Shown here piece by piece: positions 39,280 to 50,550 of a stretch of DNA of 64,000 nucleotides. The notes under the pieces are model-generated. The model was not told the DNA's origin, ran no database searches, and saw nothing but the letters and a program-made list of their open reading frames with translations. The position numbers and the translations under genes are program-made. Origin of the DNA: Polytrichum commune (Eukaryota; Streptophyta; Polytrichopsida; Polytrichales; Polytrichaceae); the NCBI GenBank assembly GCA_950295325.1, contig OX485808.1:41563180-41627179 (forward strand), given 5' to 3'. The number at the start of each line of letters is the position of its first letter. The stretch's first letter is position 1.

Positions 39280-41085
39280 GGTTTTTCAAAGGAGCAGGTA
39301 TCTAGTGGGAGCGGAGGCAAGGTTCAGAGGGCAGAGGATCTCTAATGGCAAAGCGAGGAATAGGCCGTTTGAAGAAGGACATCGGTATTGGAGGAGGAAC
39401 TTATGCAACAAATTAAGTTGCCAATGAAAGGGGTCACGAAGAGCTGAGATTGAGAGCTAAGGAGCAAGGATTGGGAAGCAAGGAGTGGCTAGTAGTGGAG
39501 GAGCTAGGAGTGGGCATCTTCGCAAAATGCCGCCTCCAACTAGTATTGTATGCCTCCCTTTGTGTGTTGTGTGTGTGATAGGAAGGGACTGAAAGTTGAT
39601 GGGTTATCCCTTCACAAAGTTTTGAAAACCAACAGGGAGATTGAATAAAATTCTCAAGTAGAAACTGAGATATTGATTTGGAAAAAAAATTGATTCCCCT
39701 CTCTGAAATCTCATTTGAAGGGGGCAAACCATCAATTTGCACTCCTTTCAAATTATTCAAGAAACATCCTTGATTTGGTGAATGTATGGCTTGTAAGTAT
39801 GGCACAGTAAAGTCACTGTCAAAATTTTAGTAAACCATTTGCGAAAAAATATGGGGTACTTTTAATTCAAGAGAAAGAAAATTTATACAAATTTTGAAAT
39901 TACTATAGTTTGGATGAAATGACCCATACAATATTTATATCTAAAATAGGTTAGGTGAGAAATATAGGTGATACATGATTTTTTTTCTATTGATAAAGTA
40001 AGGTTTGTTATATTTGGAGGAACGAAGAATTTATGTGAGATTTAATGAATGTCTTTGGATTGGATGAGAAGTTACCTCAATTGTATAAAAATCATCGAAT
40101 TTAAATGCTGGCAAGCTTGGAGTGGTCATTGAGAGTTTCAAGATAGTGTTGCAATCATGTACCATTCAAATTTATTTTCATTTATTGTTAATGTATAGTT
40201 CTCATTTTGTTATGGATTAATGCCAATTTATGTCAAAATTCCAATATTTTGATAAATGTCATAATTTACAAACAAAATAGAGTCTATAAAGTAATTTTAT
40301 GGTGTTAATTATATTAACCTATAGGGTCTTAAAAAATACCTCAAAATACCATTTTCCACTAATAGGGTGCCAAATATTCAAGAAATTTAGGTAATAGCCC
40401 ATCTTTAATTAACCCCCGACCACATGTGGTTTACAAAAGTATCTAGCTTGAAATCTCCCAGGGAGTATGGCTCGTGTGTGTGTAAGTATGGCTTGTGCTC
40501 CCATGAGAGCTTTCAAGTTCATAGTTGTAGCCTTCAAGTTTGATATAAATATCAAAGGAGGGGGGAGGATCCAAGACACTATTTTGAAAAATAATAATAA
40601 ATAATAAATAAAAATCATCCCCCCATGATTTTTAAGTTTTCAATCTTAGGTTGGCGACACCACTTTGCACCCACTTCACAAATCCCAATGGGTATGAAAC
40701 GATTCCACTTCATAGATATCTCATAGACATAACATTATTCAGTTGTTATCAACCATTACATACTACTAATATGCAGTGACAATGCTTCACTTGAGTGTAT
40801 CAAGCTGAATCTACTAGTAAGAGATAATAAGCATGGCACAGTGTCAAATAGTATCTGACTTATTCCCAGCCCCACCCAGCCTAGAGTCGTAGCTAGATAA
40901 TGTTATGGATTTTTGAACCTCAATCAAGTTGTGCTTGGATTATAGTGTTCTTGAATTTTGTGTGTGAAGCCAAGGAAATGTTGACATTTCAATTTCAATT
41001 TGCGGCCACTTTTAAGCTTCACACACAGTCCTTGCACCGATTGTGTATTAGGAATACTTTCAAATGTGAGTGATAAGCTCATCAC
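39280..41085. other. AT-rich left flank of the piggyBac element
   Basis: No convincing gene. The 123-codon minus ORF at 39434-39805 shows no family features. Confidence 0.55.
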
Positions 41086-41089
41086 TTAA

Positions 41090-41125
41090 CCCTTAAAAGA
41101 GGTTGCCCCGTTATTGTGGGGGCAA
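41090..41125 (+). repeat. Left terminal inverted repeat and subterminal palindrome of the piggyBac element
   Basis: CCCTTAAAAGAGGTTG directly after TTAA, overlapping a palindrome with 7-bp arms (TTGCCCC 41103-41109, GGGGCAA 41119-41125). Probable transposase binding and cleavage end. Confidence 0.93.
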
Positions 41126-42068
41126 GTAGACGCCCTGTATTTCGCGCACTGGTGCATTTGGGTGCGGATATAGACCGATTCCCTGCACCGAATTTTATGC
41201 AATTTTGTTGGCTTGTGGGCCCCGAAGTGTAGCAGACTTCGGCGAAAGATTCCCACGAAATTGGTCGTGCAGAGAATTATTTGTGAATTTCTAAGTGCCC
41301 GCTGGTGCGGTGGGGTCTGGAAATGGAATACGTATCCATACTGTGTGTATACGGCTTGGGGTGGGGGTGCGCTGATACGGCGGGTGCAAGCGTGGGTGCG
41401 TCCTCTGTGTGCGATGTGGAGTGCGACAGGCAGTCACCCGGTCACTTTGGTAACCGGGGAAACCTGTTTTAGCCTGCAACCACCTTCTGAGGTGACCTCA
41501 TGGGCAAGGAGTGTGTGCCACATGGACGAATGGGGCGCATCCTCTGAAGTGTGGCAGGACATGGGCCCCTGTCCCACGACAGGGGCATCCCAACCGTAAC
41601 TCACAGGCTCCCCGCTGCGGCACGGTGTGTTCCGCTGCGAGGAGTGTGCAAATCCGAGTTCCGAAATTACGGCAATTCTAGTCAGATGTGCGGCATGGAA
41701 CTGTACACATATATAGCAACAATTGCAATTACTTGTCCAAAAATGTTCATACATTCAAAAGCCCGCATACTGTGCGGAAATGTCCAAAATGTGTCTGCGG
41801 GATTGGAGCTCTCAACAACACTCCCACCCAATCCCTATACGAAACCCACCCCCCTGAGAACTATGTACATGATCCACATGATTGTGAAACCAGGTTAGCT
41901 ACAAGTCGGGGAACTAAGTGCGGTCTATGGAAGGAAGGAAATCGACGCTCTGTTCGGGAGTGTAGAAACGGCGGCAACTATCTGTGACGTCCCTCTGGTA
42001 TGCAAATCGCGCTCGTTGTCTCCACGCCATGCCTATCCCTGTTATCGGCAACGAGGACCGTCCGCCGT
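41126..42068. other. Left non-coding part of the piggyBac element
   Basis: GC-richer sequence downstream of the B3 gene. It has short ORFs on both strands with no family features. Probably 3' UTR of the B3 gene and element filler. Confidence 0.5.
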
Positions 42069-43017
42069 TCACACCCTCCTCACCTCGAAGGCCAGCGGAC
42101 CAACCTGCGTGAATTGTACCGTGTCGCCGAGCTTCAATCCGTTGGCGGTGCAGAATCGTGCCCAGCCCTTCGTGAACGAGAAAATCGTCTGCTTGCCAGC
42201 AGTATGCGTGGCTGTCTTCACGGAGCATTGCATCGTCGGGCCGTGTAGGGTGTAAAACACACCATCGAACCCTGCCGCTCCGTGAGTGCGCCAGAACGCT
42301 GTTGGTACATCCTGCGGAAACAGCAAACGATTGAGTCCAGTAATCTTGCGGATGTCCAATCGTGCTTCTCCACGACTCAGCACCGAAGCTGCATGCTGGA
42401 AATACCCTGAACTTCCATACTGTGTGTGCAGATAGAGGAACCAAATAGTACTGTAAATGTGGTAGGGTTTGCACTCACAATTCTGCTGGAGTCAAAATTC
42501 TTCAAGTGCGTCTTCCGAATTGTTTTGCAAAATTGGGGTCGATCGTCACTCTGGACATCGGGGAGCACCTTCGAGTGTCTCCTGTGACCATCGTCATCCT
42601 CGGCAGGCTCGCGCTCACAACCACCCAGCAGCCCGAATTCGACGTCGACCTCCTGTGCCTCCTCGAAGTCTTCGGCAGCGCATCGTTGGTGGTGTGCGAC
42701 CACCAGACGTCGGTCGTCCACGACCTCGAATGTCAGAAACGCTCCGAGGCCAAGATTCTGGTCCAAGACGAACTTCGCCCACCCGCCACCGACGCTCACT
42801 GCCGACCTCCCCGAGCTCACATCAACGAACCTGTGCAGTTTCAGCGGCCACTCCTTCGGCGTGGTGATCGAGGTCACCAGGGCGCATTCCGTTGAGCAAG
42901 GCCAACCTGTCTCCGCTGTGAAGGTAGCAGGAATCTCCTGCGGCATCCCAACCCCATTCGTGAGAATGCACCCAAGGCTGGACCCATCCCCCGATCGGAC
43001 TTCGGGTTCGCTTGCAC
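42069..43017 (-). CDS. Two-B3-domain DNA-binding protein carried by the piggyBac element
   Basis: B3 domains are plant-specific DNA-binding folds (ARF, ABI3/VP1, REM families) acting in the nucleus. Exon 42946-42479 (or from an acceptor at 43017, where no ATG lies between) joins in phase to 42395-42069, giving 264 codons from ATG 42946 with GT-AG borders. Domain 1, about residues 15-90, shows the B3 pattern of a WPLKL strand, GGGWAKFVLDQNLGLGAF and FEVVDDRRLVV. Domain 2, about residues 135-264, shows the sequence FCKTIRKTHL, LLFPQDVPTAFW, LHGPTMQCSV and FTKGWARFCTANGLKLGD, which is a strong B3 match. An acidic linker lies between them. REM-like arrangement. The true 5' end may include exons above 43060. 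A partial second copy lies at 44,099-44,142. Confidence 0.8.
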
Positions 43018-43059
43018 CTACATACGGAAAGGAGCACAAGCTTGGGAGGATCGCGATTT

Positions 43060-43830
43060 CAGGAATTCATACATCCGTCACATACCAGGTAGTGCAGCGA
43101 AGAGGGTGCGAGCAGTGTTAGCGCGAAATACCGGGCGCCCGCTTCGTCAAGCTCGCGCAGCACCTCCAGCGCCAACCATGGATCCGCCATGGCCAGGTAC
43201 GTAAGGATGCTGATAAGGGCTGCAGGTTGTTTGTCCCCGGGGCCCCTTTGCAGCAATCAACTTCGACGTAATCACCTGCGTTATGGTGGAGACACAGAGT
43301 ACCTGCCCAGGGTTAGTGTGATCAAAGTAAGGTGCTGCGACCCGGTTTTGGGAAGCTCTAAGCCATGGTTAACACCGGGGTCGAGGTACTCCTCCAATTG
43401 AGCAGGTGCATTATTACAGAATCGGATCTGGCTTAGGGTCGCCGAGCGTTTCGGGCCACTTCGGCCATCATGGCCTTTTGTATGATGGGCAGAGCATTGA
43501 TGGTGTGTGTGGTAATTATTACGTACCTGGTACAGGCTGGGGGTGCTCGGCGTCACACCATCGTCTTCGGTAAACATCTGAGCTACCTGCCCTGCTACCG
43601 CGAGGATCGGCCCCCAGGAAACACAAAATCTTAGTAAAATTCATCAACAAGTGGCGCACGCCAGGAGCGTGTCTCTTTCGTGTCCTCAATTAAAGCAGGA
43701 GTTGTCATCCTCCTGTTCTCCCTAGGCTCATTCATGTATGGAGTATACCCCACAAACTTCCATCTGTTTGTGCTAAGCGATAGACTGACCATAGGGGAGG
43801 GGACTCCACTAGAGAAGATGGTGGCCACAC
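43060..43830 (-). other. Exon-like segments upstream of the B3 gene
   Basis: Three minus-strand pieces have coding-like composition and end at good donors. One is 43,577-43,530, ending STPSLYQ|GTACGT. One is about 43,470-43,290, containing AQLEEYLDPGVNHGLELPKT and ending at GTACTC. One is about 43,226-43,093, with an acceptor after CCTGCAG, containing DPWLALEVLRELDEAGARYF, and ending at GTATGT. I cannot identify the family or join them in phase to the B3 exon. They may be the 5' exons of that gene or fragments of another captured gene. Confidence 0.4.
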
Positions 43831-44098
43831 CCGATTTCAGAAGTCACTAATTGCGAAATCACCGCTAACACTGCCATCTGTATTGAAGATAATAATTACA
43901 AGTACCGTCTTTAATATCAACACACTCGATCATGTAAGTACTCACATTATGAAGATCCACATGCAATCAGAAGTTATCATTTGCACAGAATGTGCGAAAT
44001 GGGAAACAGATAAATCTCCAATACGGTTCTGTTGATGACATACCTGGGCCTAAATTGAAGCCATTCGAACTCGCCACACTGGAGTATTTCGTCATACC

Positions 44099-44142
44099 TG
44101 TCTCCTGTGACCTTCGTCATCCTCGGCAGGCTCGCGCTCACA
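44099..44142 (-). pseudogene. Partial copy of the B3 gene exon
   Basis: 44 bp identical but for one base to 42576-42619 in the linker of the B3 exon (CEREPAEDD-type sequence). On the minus strand it runs directly into GTATGA, a possible donor. The following sequence includes an exon-like EILQCGEFEWLQFRP piece ending in AG|GTATGTC near 44,045. This points to duplication or recapture of B3 gene material within the element. Confidence 0.65.
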
Positions 44143-44729
44143 GATGACGTCAACAAAACCCTACACCATCCCTGCATTGTTTTCGAGGCCCATTGAAAAT
44201 ATGTGTGGGAATATAATATTAACCATTCATAGCCACGGGGACTTGCTTTCAAGAACGCTCACAAGTCCATTATCTTTTCTCTCAAGAGGGTCAGGAGCAG
44301 TCAAGAACACATATCAATACTTAAACCATCAATAATGGGTGGGAAAAATTGAATATTCATTTCTTTTACAATAATGTACCTAAGATAATATGTTTGACTG
44401 TTCACAGTATTTAATAGCGCTTCAAACAACTTTCCAGACATATGGGCTGATTATATCCAAGGCCATTCGAATCCTGCGGCACACCATATTTTAGCTACTC
44501 ATGTTTCGATCAACTTCTGAGCACAGTGGTTGATGATATGGGTTTCCTTCTTTCAACCAAACTTGTTCTAGCTTTTGAACATTCTTAGCTCCAAAGTTTC
44601 TGAAATTACACAGAGGACAAAAGGTAGCATTCTACAACCATTTGTTCAACAAATAGGGTGGGCACTATAGATCAAAGAGACTGTGATTGCCAGTGTTGGA
44701 ATTTCACCGCACCCTAGCCTCACTGCCGG

Positions 44730-44960
44730 GAAGATTTTTGGGCATCATTGGTCGAAATCGGCGTGTTTTCAAGTCCAACTGGTTACAGGTTGTGATCCTT
44801 CAGTTCTTTACTAATTTGAGGCAAATTCTACAGATTCTCCAAAGACGATAGGTTATTTTCGTGAACTCTTGAACATCAGCAGGTTATTTCTCAAACTCAA
44901 CTGGTTCATCTGTGACTAGCTGTCAGTTCTCCCCGCTCAGTACCTAGGCTACATGCTTGC
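44730..44960 (-). repeat. Inside-element copy of the repeat at 11.3-11.5 kb
   Basis: The minus strand carries GTCACAGATGAACCAGTTGA, then CAACCTGTAACCAGTTGGA and ATGCCCAAAAATCTTCCC, in the same order as 11,300-11,530. Either a repeat inserted into the element or host sequence picked up by it. Confidence 0.7.
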
Positions 44961-45027
44961 AGGTTAGAGGGCATTTTATGCAAAAAAAATGAGTAATTGA
45001 ACTAGGTATTGACCTTCATTGACAAAC

Positions 45028-45160
45028 CTGTATCATCGCAAGTTGTGCAGAGAGAGTTGAAACTTCTGTCTGCATGCCCTGCACTTTGCGTTCGAGTTCC
45101 GAAATTTGAAGCATCTTCCGCTCCTTTGAACGTGCAGCTGATTGGCGGTTGGCCAAAATC
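45028..45160 (-). pseudogene. Captured bZIP exon (group I, VIP1/RF2a-like)
   Basis: A 133-nt open segment with acceptor GATGTAG| at 45161 and donor CAG|GTTTGT at 45028. Its 44 residues begin [15 protein letters not shown], the basic region with the N-x7-R DNA-contact motif and the group-I lysine. They continue into a leucine-zipper start, with ELERKVQ and TLSAQL. The intron positions match those of group-I bZIP genes. I found no N-terminal exon above and no following zipper exon below, so this looks like a single captured exon with its intron borders rather than a whole gene. It could still be spliced into a chimeric transcript. Confidence 0.85.
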
Positions 45161-45661
45161 CTACATCATAACACATCCCATTTGTCAGTTCATTAATCCA
45201 TCACTACATTTTTATGGTTTCTCTTCAACATATAAAACAATCTCCCATTTTCATCAAAGAAGACAATGTGTACCATGTCACTGATTTTCGATCATTCCAC
45301 TTCCCAGACATACTCAATGAGATGACACAATGTAGCATTATATATGAAGGGTCCCACTATTTTAGAACTGTTGAACATAAAATAATGCAGATGTAAGTTC
45401 AAGACAGACCCATACGCACAATTGGGATCAATGAGAGGTATGTGCTTGGCAAACCATGGGCATGCCTTCAGAGTTTAAAAACATAGATCATTACAAGTTT
45501 CATTGCTGCCACTTGGTAACAACGATCTATGGAAAAGGTTCACGTAATCAGACCTCATTGCAACACTCAAGTTTGATGAGAACAATGCTACATACTTGGG
45601 GTGCAACAGAGAAGAAAACAAACCATGTGCACGTCTCCAGATTGTCTTACGTCCTTCACAC

Positions 45662-45714
45662 CGTCCCCTCGTGCATAAGCCGCTCCACCAGGTGGACGTT
45701 GTCCGTCACGCCAA
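45662..45714 (-). other. Small exon-like segment in the element
   Basis: 53 nt between ATTCAG| and |GTGTGA on the minus strand, reading GVTDNVHLVERLMHEGT. Coding-like, but the family is unknown and no partners were found. Low support. Confidence 0.3.
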
Positions 45715-46230
45715 CTGAATGTCCAGGTTGCTCGAGTGATAGTAGATCGTTTCAGATAAAAGAGTGACAACCCGCAGCAAGCACCTGCAAAAATCTCACA
45801 CAATGTGCATACAATTAGAGAATAAACCAATCCCCACAGGTTTCACCAAACAGCGGCCCCAATTTAATCGTCTTGTAAAGAGTGCGAGATGGTCTGCTGG
45901 TATCACATCCATACAACCCGCTCCCGGCCAGGTTGACCTTCACAACCACGCTGGTCTCTTTCGGGATTCGAACGACGTGGCTTACATGTACATTATCTGC
46001 ACAGATATTCCAAGCCCATGGAATGAGTGCTAGGGAGTTATTCACACAGCTAGAGCAGAGACCAATAGCCTTAAAAAATCGTTTTCACAAACCCCATGCC
46101 TGAAGATGCAGCATTTACAATGTTTAGCATTTACAAAATGAGAAGACGGCGTATGTCAGGGTCGCGAGGGTGAGTTCCAAAAATGTATGACAGGGGAAGC
46201 TTGTTTGTTCTCCAAAATAAAGTGGGCCAG

Positions 46231-46480
46231 TCAGTCCACACGCCCCGTGAAGAAGGCCGTCCAGTTGCCACTGGGAGTCCTGAAACGCATCGACGACATT
46301 ATAAAATTCGGCAATTGTTCCCAGACGAGCACAGGTGCCTGTACTCCAACAACTAAGATGGTAGTCAACCTCCTAACCCAGCCTCTACTGCAGATACGAT
46401 TTTTCATGCAAACAGTCTGATGCGGATGACACATCGAATGCCTGCATATGCATTGTTTTCGAGGATACTCAGAGAGATCG
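46231..46480 (-). other. Unidentified minus-strand ORF end within the element
   Basis: Frame ending GNWTAFFTGRVD-stop with a plausible, hydrophobic, aromatic-containing stretch just before it (VQAPVLVWEQLPNFIM). No recognised family and no clear start. It may be a terminal exon of a cargo gene. Confidence 0.25.
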
Positions 46481-46644
46481 ACGGCGGAATTGCGGTGGAG
46501 ATGATTGTCCGCACTGGCTCTTGGCGGAGTCCACGACCACGCCGAGGTCAATTGGCGCTTCGTCGCACATCCGCCGCGAGGCTCCTTCCTGTGACAACAT
46601 CACACTTCTTAGATATGTCAGATTTGCCACAAGCAACCCTCAAA

Positions 46645-49600
46645 CTATAATCTCTCGTGGTGTGCCTGGTAACAGGATTCCGGGCACATCCACTTGTCCC
46701 CACAGGTGGTGCAGAACCACTTTTGCACACGTCCACATATCACACATTGTCGCTTTAATTTGGACCGCCATAGTGTGTGCACAGGGTGAGGGTGTCGATG
46801 TCTACGAGGAAGATGGACTTGCTGTCTTTGGCGGGCCTGTATTGCCTCTGTAGCAAGGTACTTGCCGACGGCGATCTTGAAGGCCAGGTGCGAGGTAACG
46901 GGCAATCCGAGGTCCTCCATTTGCTTGACCCAAGTGACGTAGGAGTTCACCATCGTCTGGTCCACAATGAGGTGAAAAATTTTCACCCACCACTTGTGGC
47001 ACCGAAGCTGCGACGAATAGTTGCCACGGAGCTGATCAGTCACATCGACTCCGCGCATGTACTCGACGTACTGGCGGTGCATGGGTGACGAAGGAACCAC
47101 CAATTGTCCGTGAAGCCCAGGTAATCGTCGAAGCACCTTAGTGTTCGGCTCCCAGGGGGCGGCTGCAGTGCTTAGCAGTGTCACCAGCTTCTTGTCTTGC
47201 CAAGAGACAACGCCCATCTGTCGATGGACGTGATTCCAGATAATCATGGATCCCCTCACAGTGTTGTCAGGTTCCCGGTACAGTCCACCGGGAAGATTCT
47301 TGCTGGTGCGGCGCACAGTACCAGTGGCCCATATTCCCTTGCACATGAGCTCGTGGAAGAGGTTCACACTTGCAAAAAAATTATCGATCACCAAACAGTG
47401 CCCCCGGTTCTCCAGTCCCTTCACCATCCGTTCGACCACATGGTACCCCAAGCCGTGAGGCCCTGCCCCTGTTCCCTCCCCGAAGTACACCTCCATCTGC
47501 CATACGAACCTGCTCTTCGAGCTTGCCAACAACCAAACTTTAATCCCAAACCTTACAGGCTTGTCTGGCATGAATTGCCTAATGAAACAATACCGTCCTT
47601 TGTAGGGGATAACACATTCATCGACAGTTATCTCCCTCTCCAAATTATAAATATCTTTTGAAACGTTAACAAACATTTCAACGAGCCATCTTGTCTTGGC
47701 AATCCTATCAAACAACGGGTCAGACACATCCCTGACTATAGTGTTGTTATCCACTAAATGCAAGCACCGCATGATTTGCTCCCATCTCGAGAGCGTCATG
47801 ATGGACGAGATAAACGGACAATACAAGAAGGGTTGGCTCCGCATCCAGTATTGCCTAACGCTTGGGAGACGTTTACACCCCATGAGTATACAAATCCCCA
47901 ACCACCCCCGGATGTCCGATCGATTCACGTCCTTCCACAACCGTCCACCCTTTGTGCGTGGCAACTCATTTTCCACAGGCGGAAGAACTGCTCTTGCATA
48001 TCTATTGGTCTCAATTACAATTCGATCAATACAGGCATCAGTCCAGTATAAATCAAACACCGCATGTGACAGAGGAATTCCTTCGGGATTAGGGGACTTC
48101 AAACCTGGCGTAGGTCCTGTGAAGTTGTCGCGGGTTCTGACAAAGTCAACACTGGCGGAGTTCCAGGACTCCTTCCTGTAGTATTCTGCAAGCTGGTCAC
48201 TATCCATGTGCACGGGTGTGAATGAATCCGGGGTCATGCACCACCGTTCCAACCCAAGTTGAAAGTTATCAGTTTCATCTAAATTCTCGACATCAAAATC
48301 GGAGTCCGAACTCTCTATGGTATCGCCAAACTCTGGCAGCCACTCGTCGCCACTAGAGTCCGCCGACATCACCCCCATTTCCACACCATCGGCGGAGTGC
48401 ACAGATTTGTTAGAGCACATCATATAATCTGGAAGCCCGAGACTTACCTTTGGAAAAGTGTCCCTGGCAGTCGAGTCCTGCGTACCATCGACCCCCTCAG
48501 TATCGGAGGGGGCATCGTAATCCGTTATGGGGCAGCCTGCTGTTTGTCCGGGCACTACCTGCACATCGATATTTTCAGACACATGCTCTGTTAGCCCAGG
48601 GCCGTTGCCACTCCCTACCTCGCTCGCTGATCCTCCCAAAAGCCCTCCTGCACTCAGTCCTGCGACTGCACCTCCAAACACACCTGCCGAGTCAAGTAGA
48701 GGGCTGAAGCAATGCTGCCTCTTCCACCATCCGCAGCCATGCCCCCCTTCGCTTCCGTATGCGCGTACGTGCGGCCCATCAGCAACTCTAACGCTCTCCT
48801 CGTTCAGGTGGCATTCCGTATCGTACCCCCCCAGGTCACACAACACCATCCTGTTCCCTGTAGCGGCGTGCACACCCTCCCCGATGACATCCCCTTGTGT
48901 CCAAGATGGAGTGTCGCCAGTGTGGAAGGAATGCTCCGAGAGAAATCGATTCGGCACAAGTACAGCCCACCCAGCCCTCCTACAACTCCACTGCACATAC
49001 GTGCCTTGGAAGCGGTCTGGCATAACACCCACCTCAAGAAGCACTGGCCTCTCCAACGATCCGCCTGGATGTGTGGCTCCGAAGCCCGTGTGTTTTGAAA
49101 TAGGCGCTGATGTCCTCCAAGCGTCGTCGAGAAATACTGACTCCCAAAGGTTGACATTTATGGTGTCCATGCTGCCAACGGAATGCTGCCCTTCAGGCGC
49201 GACAAAGTCTTCCAGGCCCTCATACCCTCCGTAATCGGCCAACACCTCGCAGATGGCATCGTCGTTCAGCAATTGTTGTTCATACTCTGCAGCTTGTATC
49301 GCCAAACCCCGCGTGCACACTCCGTCGGTGATGTTAGGGTGGAGTGTTGGAGGCATCCACGCACGAGGCCTCCGAGGCTTGGAACGCACCAATTTACCTT
49401 TTTCCTCCCTGGTATGCTTTCCACTTGCCGCCCGCTGCCCACCTGTGCAGCCACAGCCAGTGTCAGGAGAGCACCAATTACACATTCATACATTCACGAC
49501 CATGGCCACCTGGAGTATGTCTGCAGGAAACTCATTCATGCCTGGAGTATATCAACAACAACTCACCACGTTGGCGCGCCGGCGTCGACTCAGGGGGCGG

Positions 49601-50095
49601 AGGTCCGAACTCGTTTCCAACATCGCTCTGTGGCATGGGGGTCTGCAGCATGGTCGTCAGATCCACCAATCCGCACTCCACTGTGGCCTGCTTCGTCGAT
49701 ACCGATGTCCTTTGAGGTCTTGGCGTAGTCTCCCCCACCCCTGCAAACGCCTTCCCCTGCCGTTCCTTCCTCAGCCGTTTGAAGCTGGTCCTGGCCTGCG
49801 TGAAGCGGGGCTGCGTGCACTGGGCGAGATCGACGTCCTGCGACGCATCCGCTACGTGAACCTGCAGCAACGGAGACGGGGCCACCTGCACAGGCAGTCA
49901 GCAGGAGCACGCAACCAACGACAATGATCTCAGTGTGTGGATGGCATCGTAACCTTACAGACTGTGATTGCTATCTGCTGTGAAACAACTATCTCAGTCA
50001 AGGAAGTGGGTACTTACCTTCTTCGCCCTTGCCTTCCGAGGATGTTTTGGGTTCGGTGCTGGGTCCAAATTCTCCTTGCCACCTTCCTGCTCCAT
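46645..50095 (-). CDS. piggyBac transposase (3 exons, about 1064 aa)
   Basis: A DDE/D cut-and-paste transposase. Exons 50095-50018, 49885-49567 and 49442-46645 join in phase with AG/GT borders. The large ORF that seems to begin at 49485 is preceded by an in-frame TGA, and its first 14 codons are intronic. In the spliced protein, residues 1-133 are basic and Pro-rich, followed by an acidic Asp/Ser-rich region. The DDE_Tnp_1_7 core follows from about residue 585. The catalytic aspartates are conserved: D740 (ITVDECVIPYKGR), D819 (VIDNFFAS), D932 and D935 (GVDVTDQL). The C-terminus (about 1032-1061) has CxxC..CxxC..C..C..HH spacing, the cysteine-rich zinc module that binds piggyBac ends. It is nearly twice the length of the insect enzyme because of the N-terminal extension. 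No stop or frameshift interrupts it. Confidence 0.95.
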
Positions 50096-50099
50096 CCCG

Positions 50100-50550
50100 C
50101 TCGCATACAACCCCCCCTGCAAGGTGCACCATGACGAATCAGTCTAGAAACGTCCCAGGTGCCCCCCAGTGATTTCAGCCACCACAGAGCAAGCTGCGGA
50201 CTGTGTGCACTGAAGGTGCACAGCAAATGCTATAGGGATTGGTAGACACTACCTTGGTCTGCCGAGGCCGTCTCGTCCTCAGTGTTGGACCTCTGCTCTC
50301 CGGAGCCGTGAGAGGAAGGCATACTTCCACCTGCGATATCTCCTGGCCACCAATTTCAATCCGGGAAAGAGTCAGATTGACCATCGGACGCCCATCCCCA
50401 ACAACAAAAATAAAGTGCTCCAATCTCAAGTCTAACACACATGAGTTGACATACCAGACTTTGGTTTCAATGTTTGATAGGTGCAAGATACCCACATTCG
50501 AAATTTGCTCCGGATTAATCGTGAACAAATTATTAGGAACGACATGGAAT
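50100..50550. other. Region upstream of the transposase start
   Basis: The in-frame stop TAG lies upstream of ATG 50095, near 50,140, so the start is well defined. A run of seven C sits just upstream of it. Short ORFs here are not convincing. Presumed promoter and 5' UTR. Confidence 0.45.

Noticed and set aside
41213..41754. ORFs on both strands in the left part of the piggyBac element
   Set aside because: Overlapping frames in GC-rich DNA without family features; treated as non-coding.
42377..43039. Start of the B3 gene at 43039
   Set aside because: The codon there is TTG, not ATG, and lies within a pyrimidine-rich acceptor region; ATG 42946 or a spliced start is more likely.
48527..49234. 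Plus-strand ORF of 235 codons opposite the transposase
   Set aside because: Antisense shadow of the transposase reading frame.
46645..49485. The 946-codon ORF taken as the complete transposase starting at ATG 49485
   Set aside because: That ATG directly follows an in-frame TGA and the next 14 codons are not protein-like. The acceptor at 49443 joins in phase to two good upstream exons with an in-frame start at 50095.
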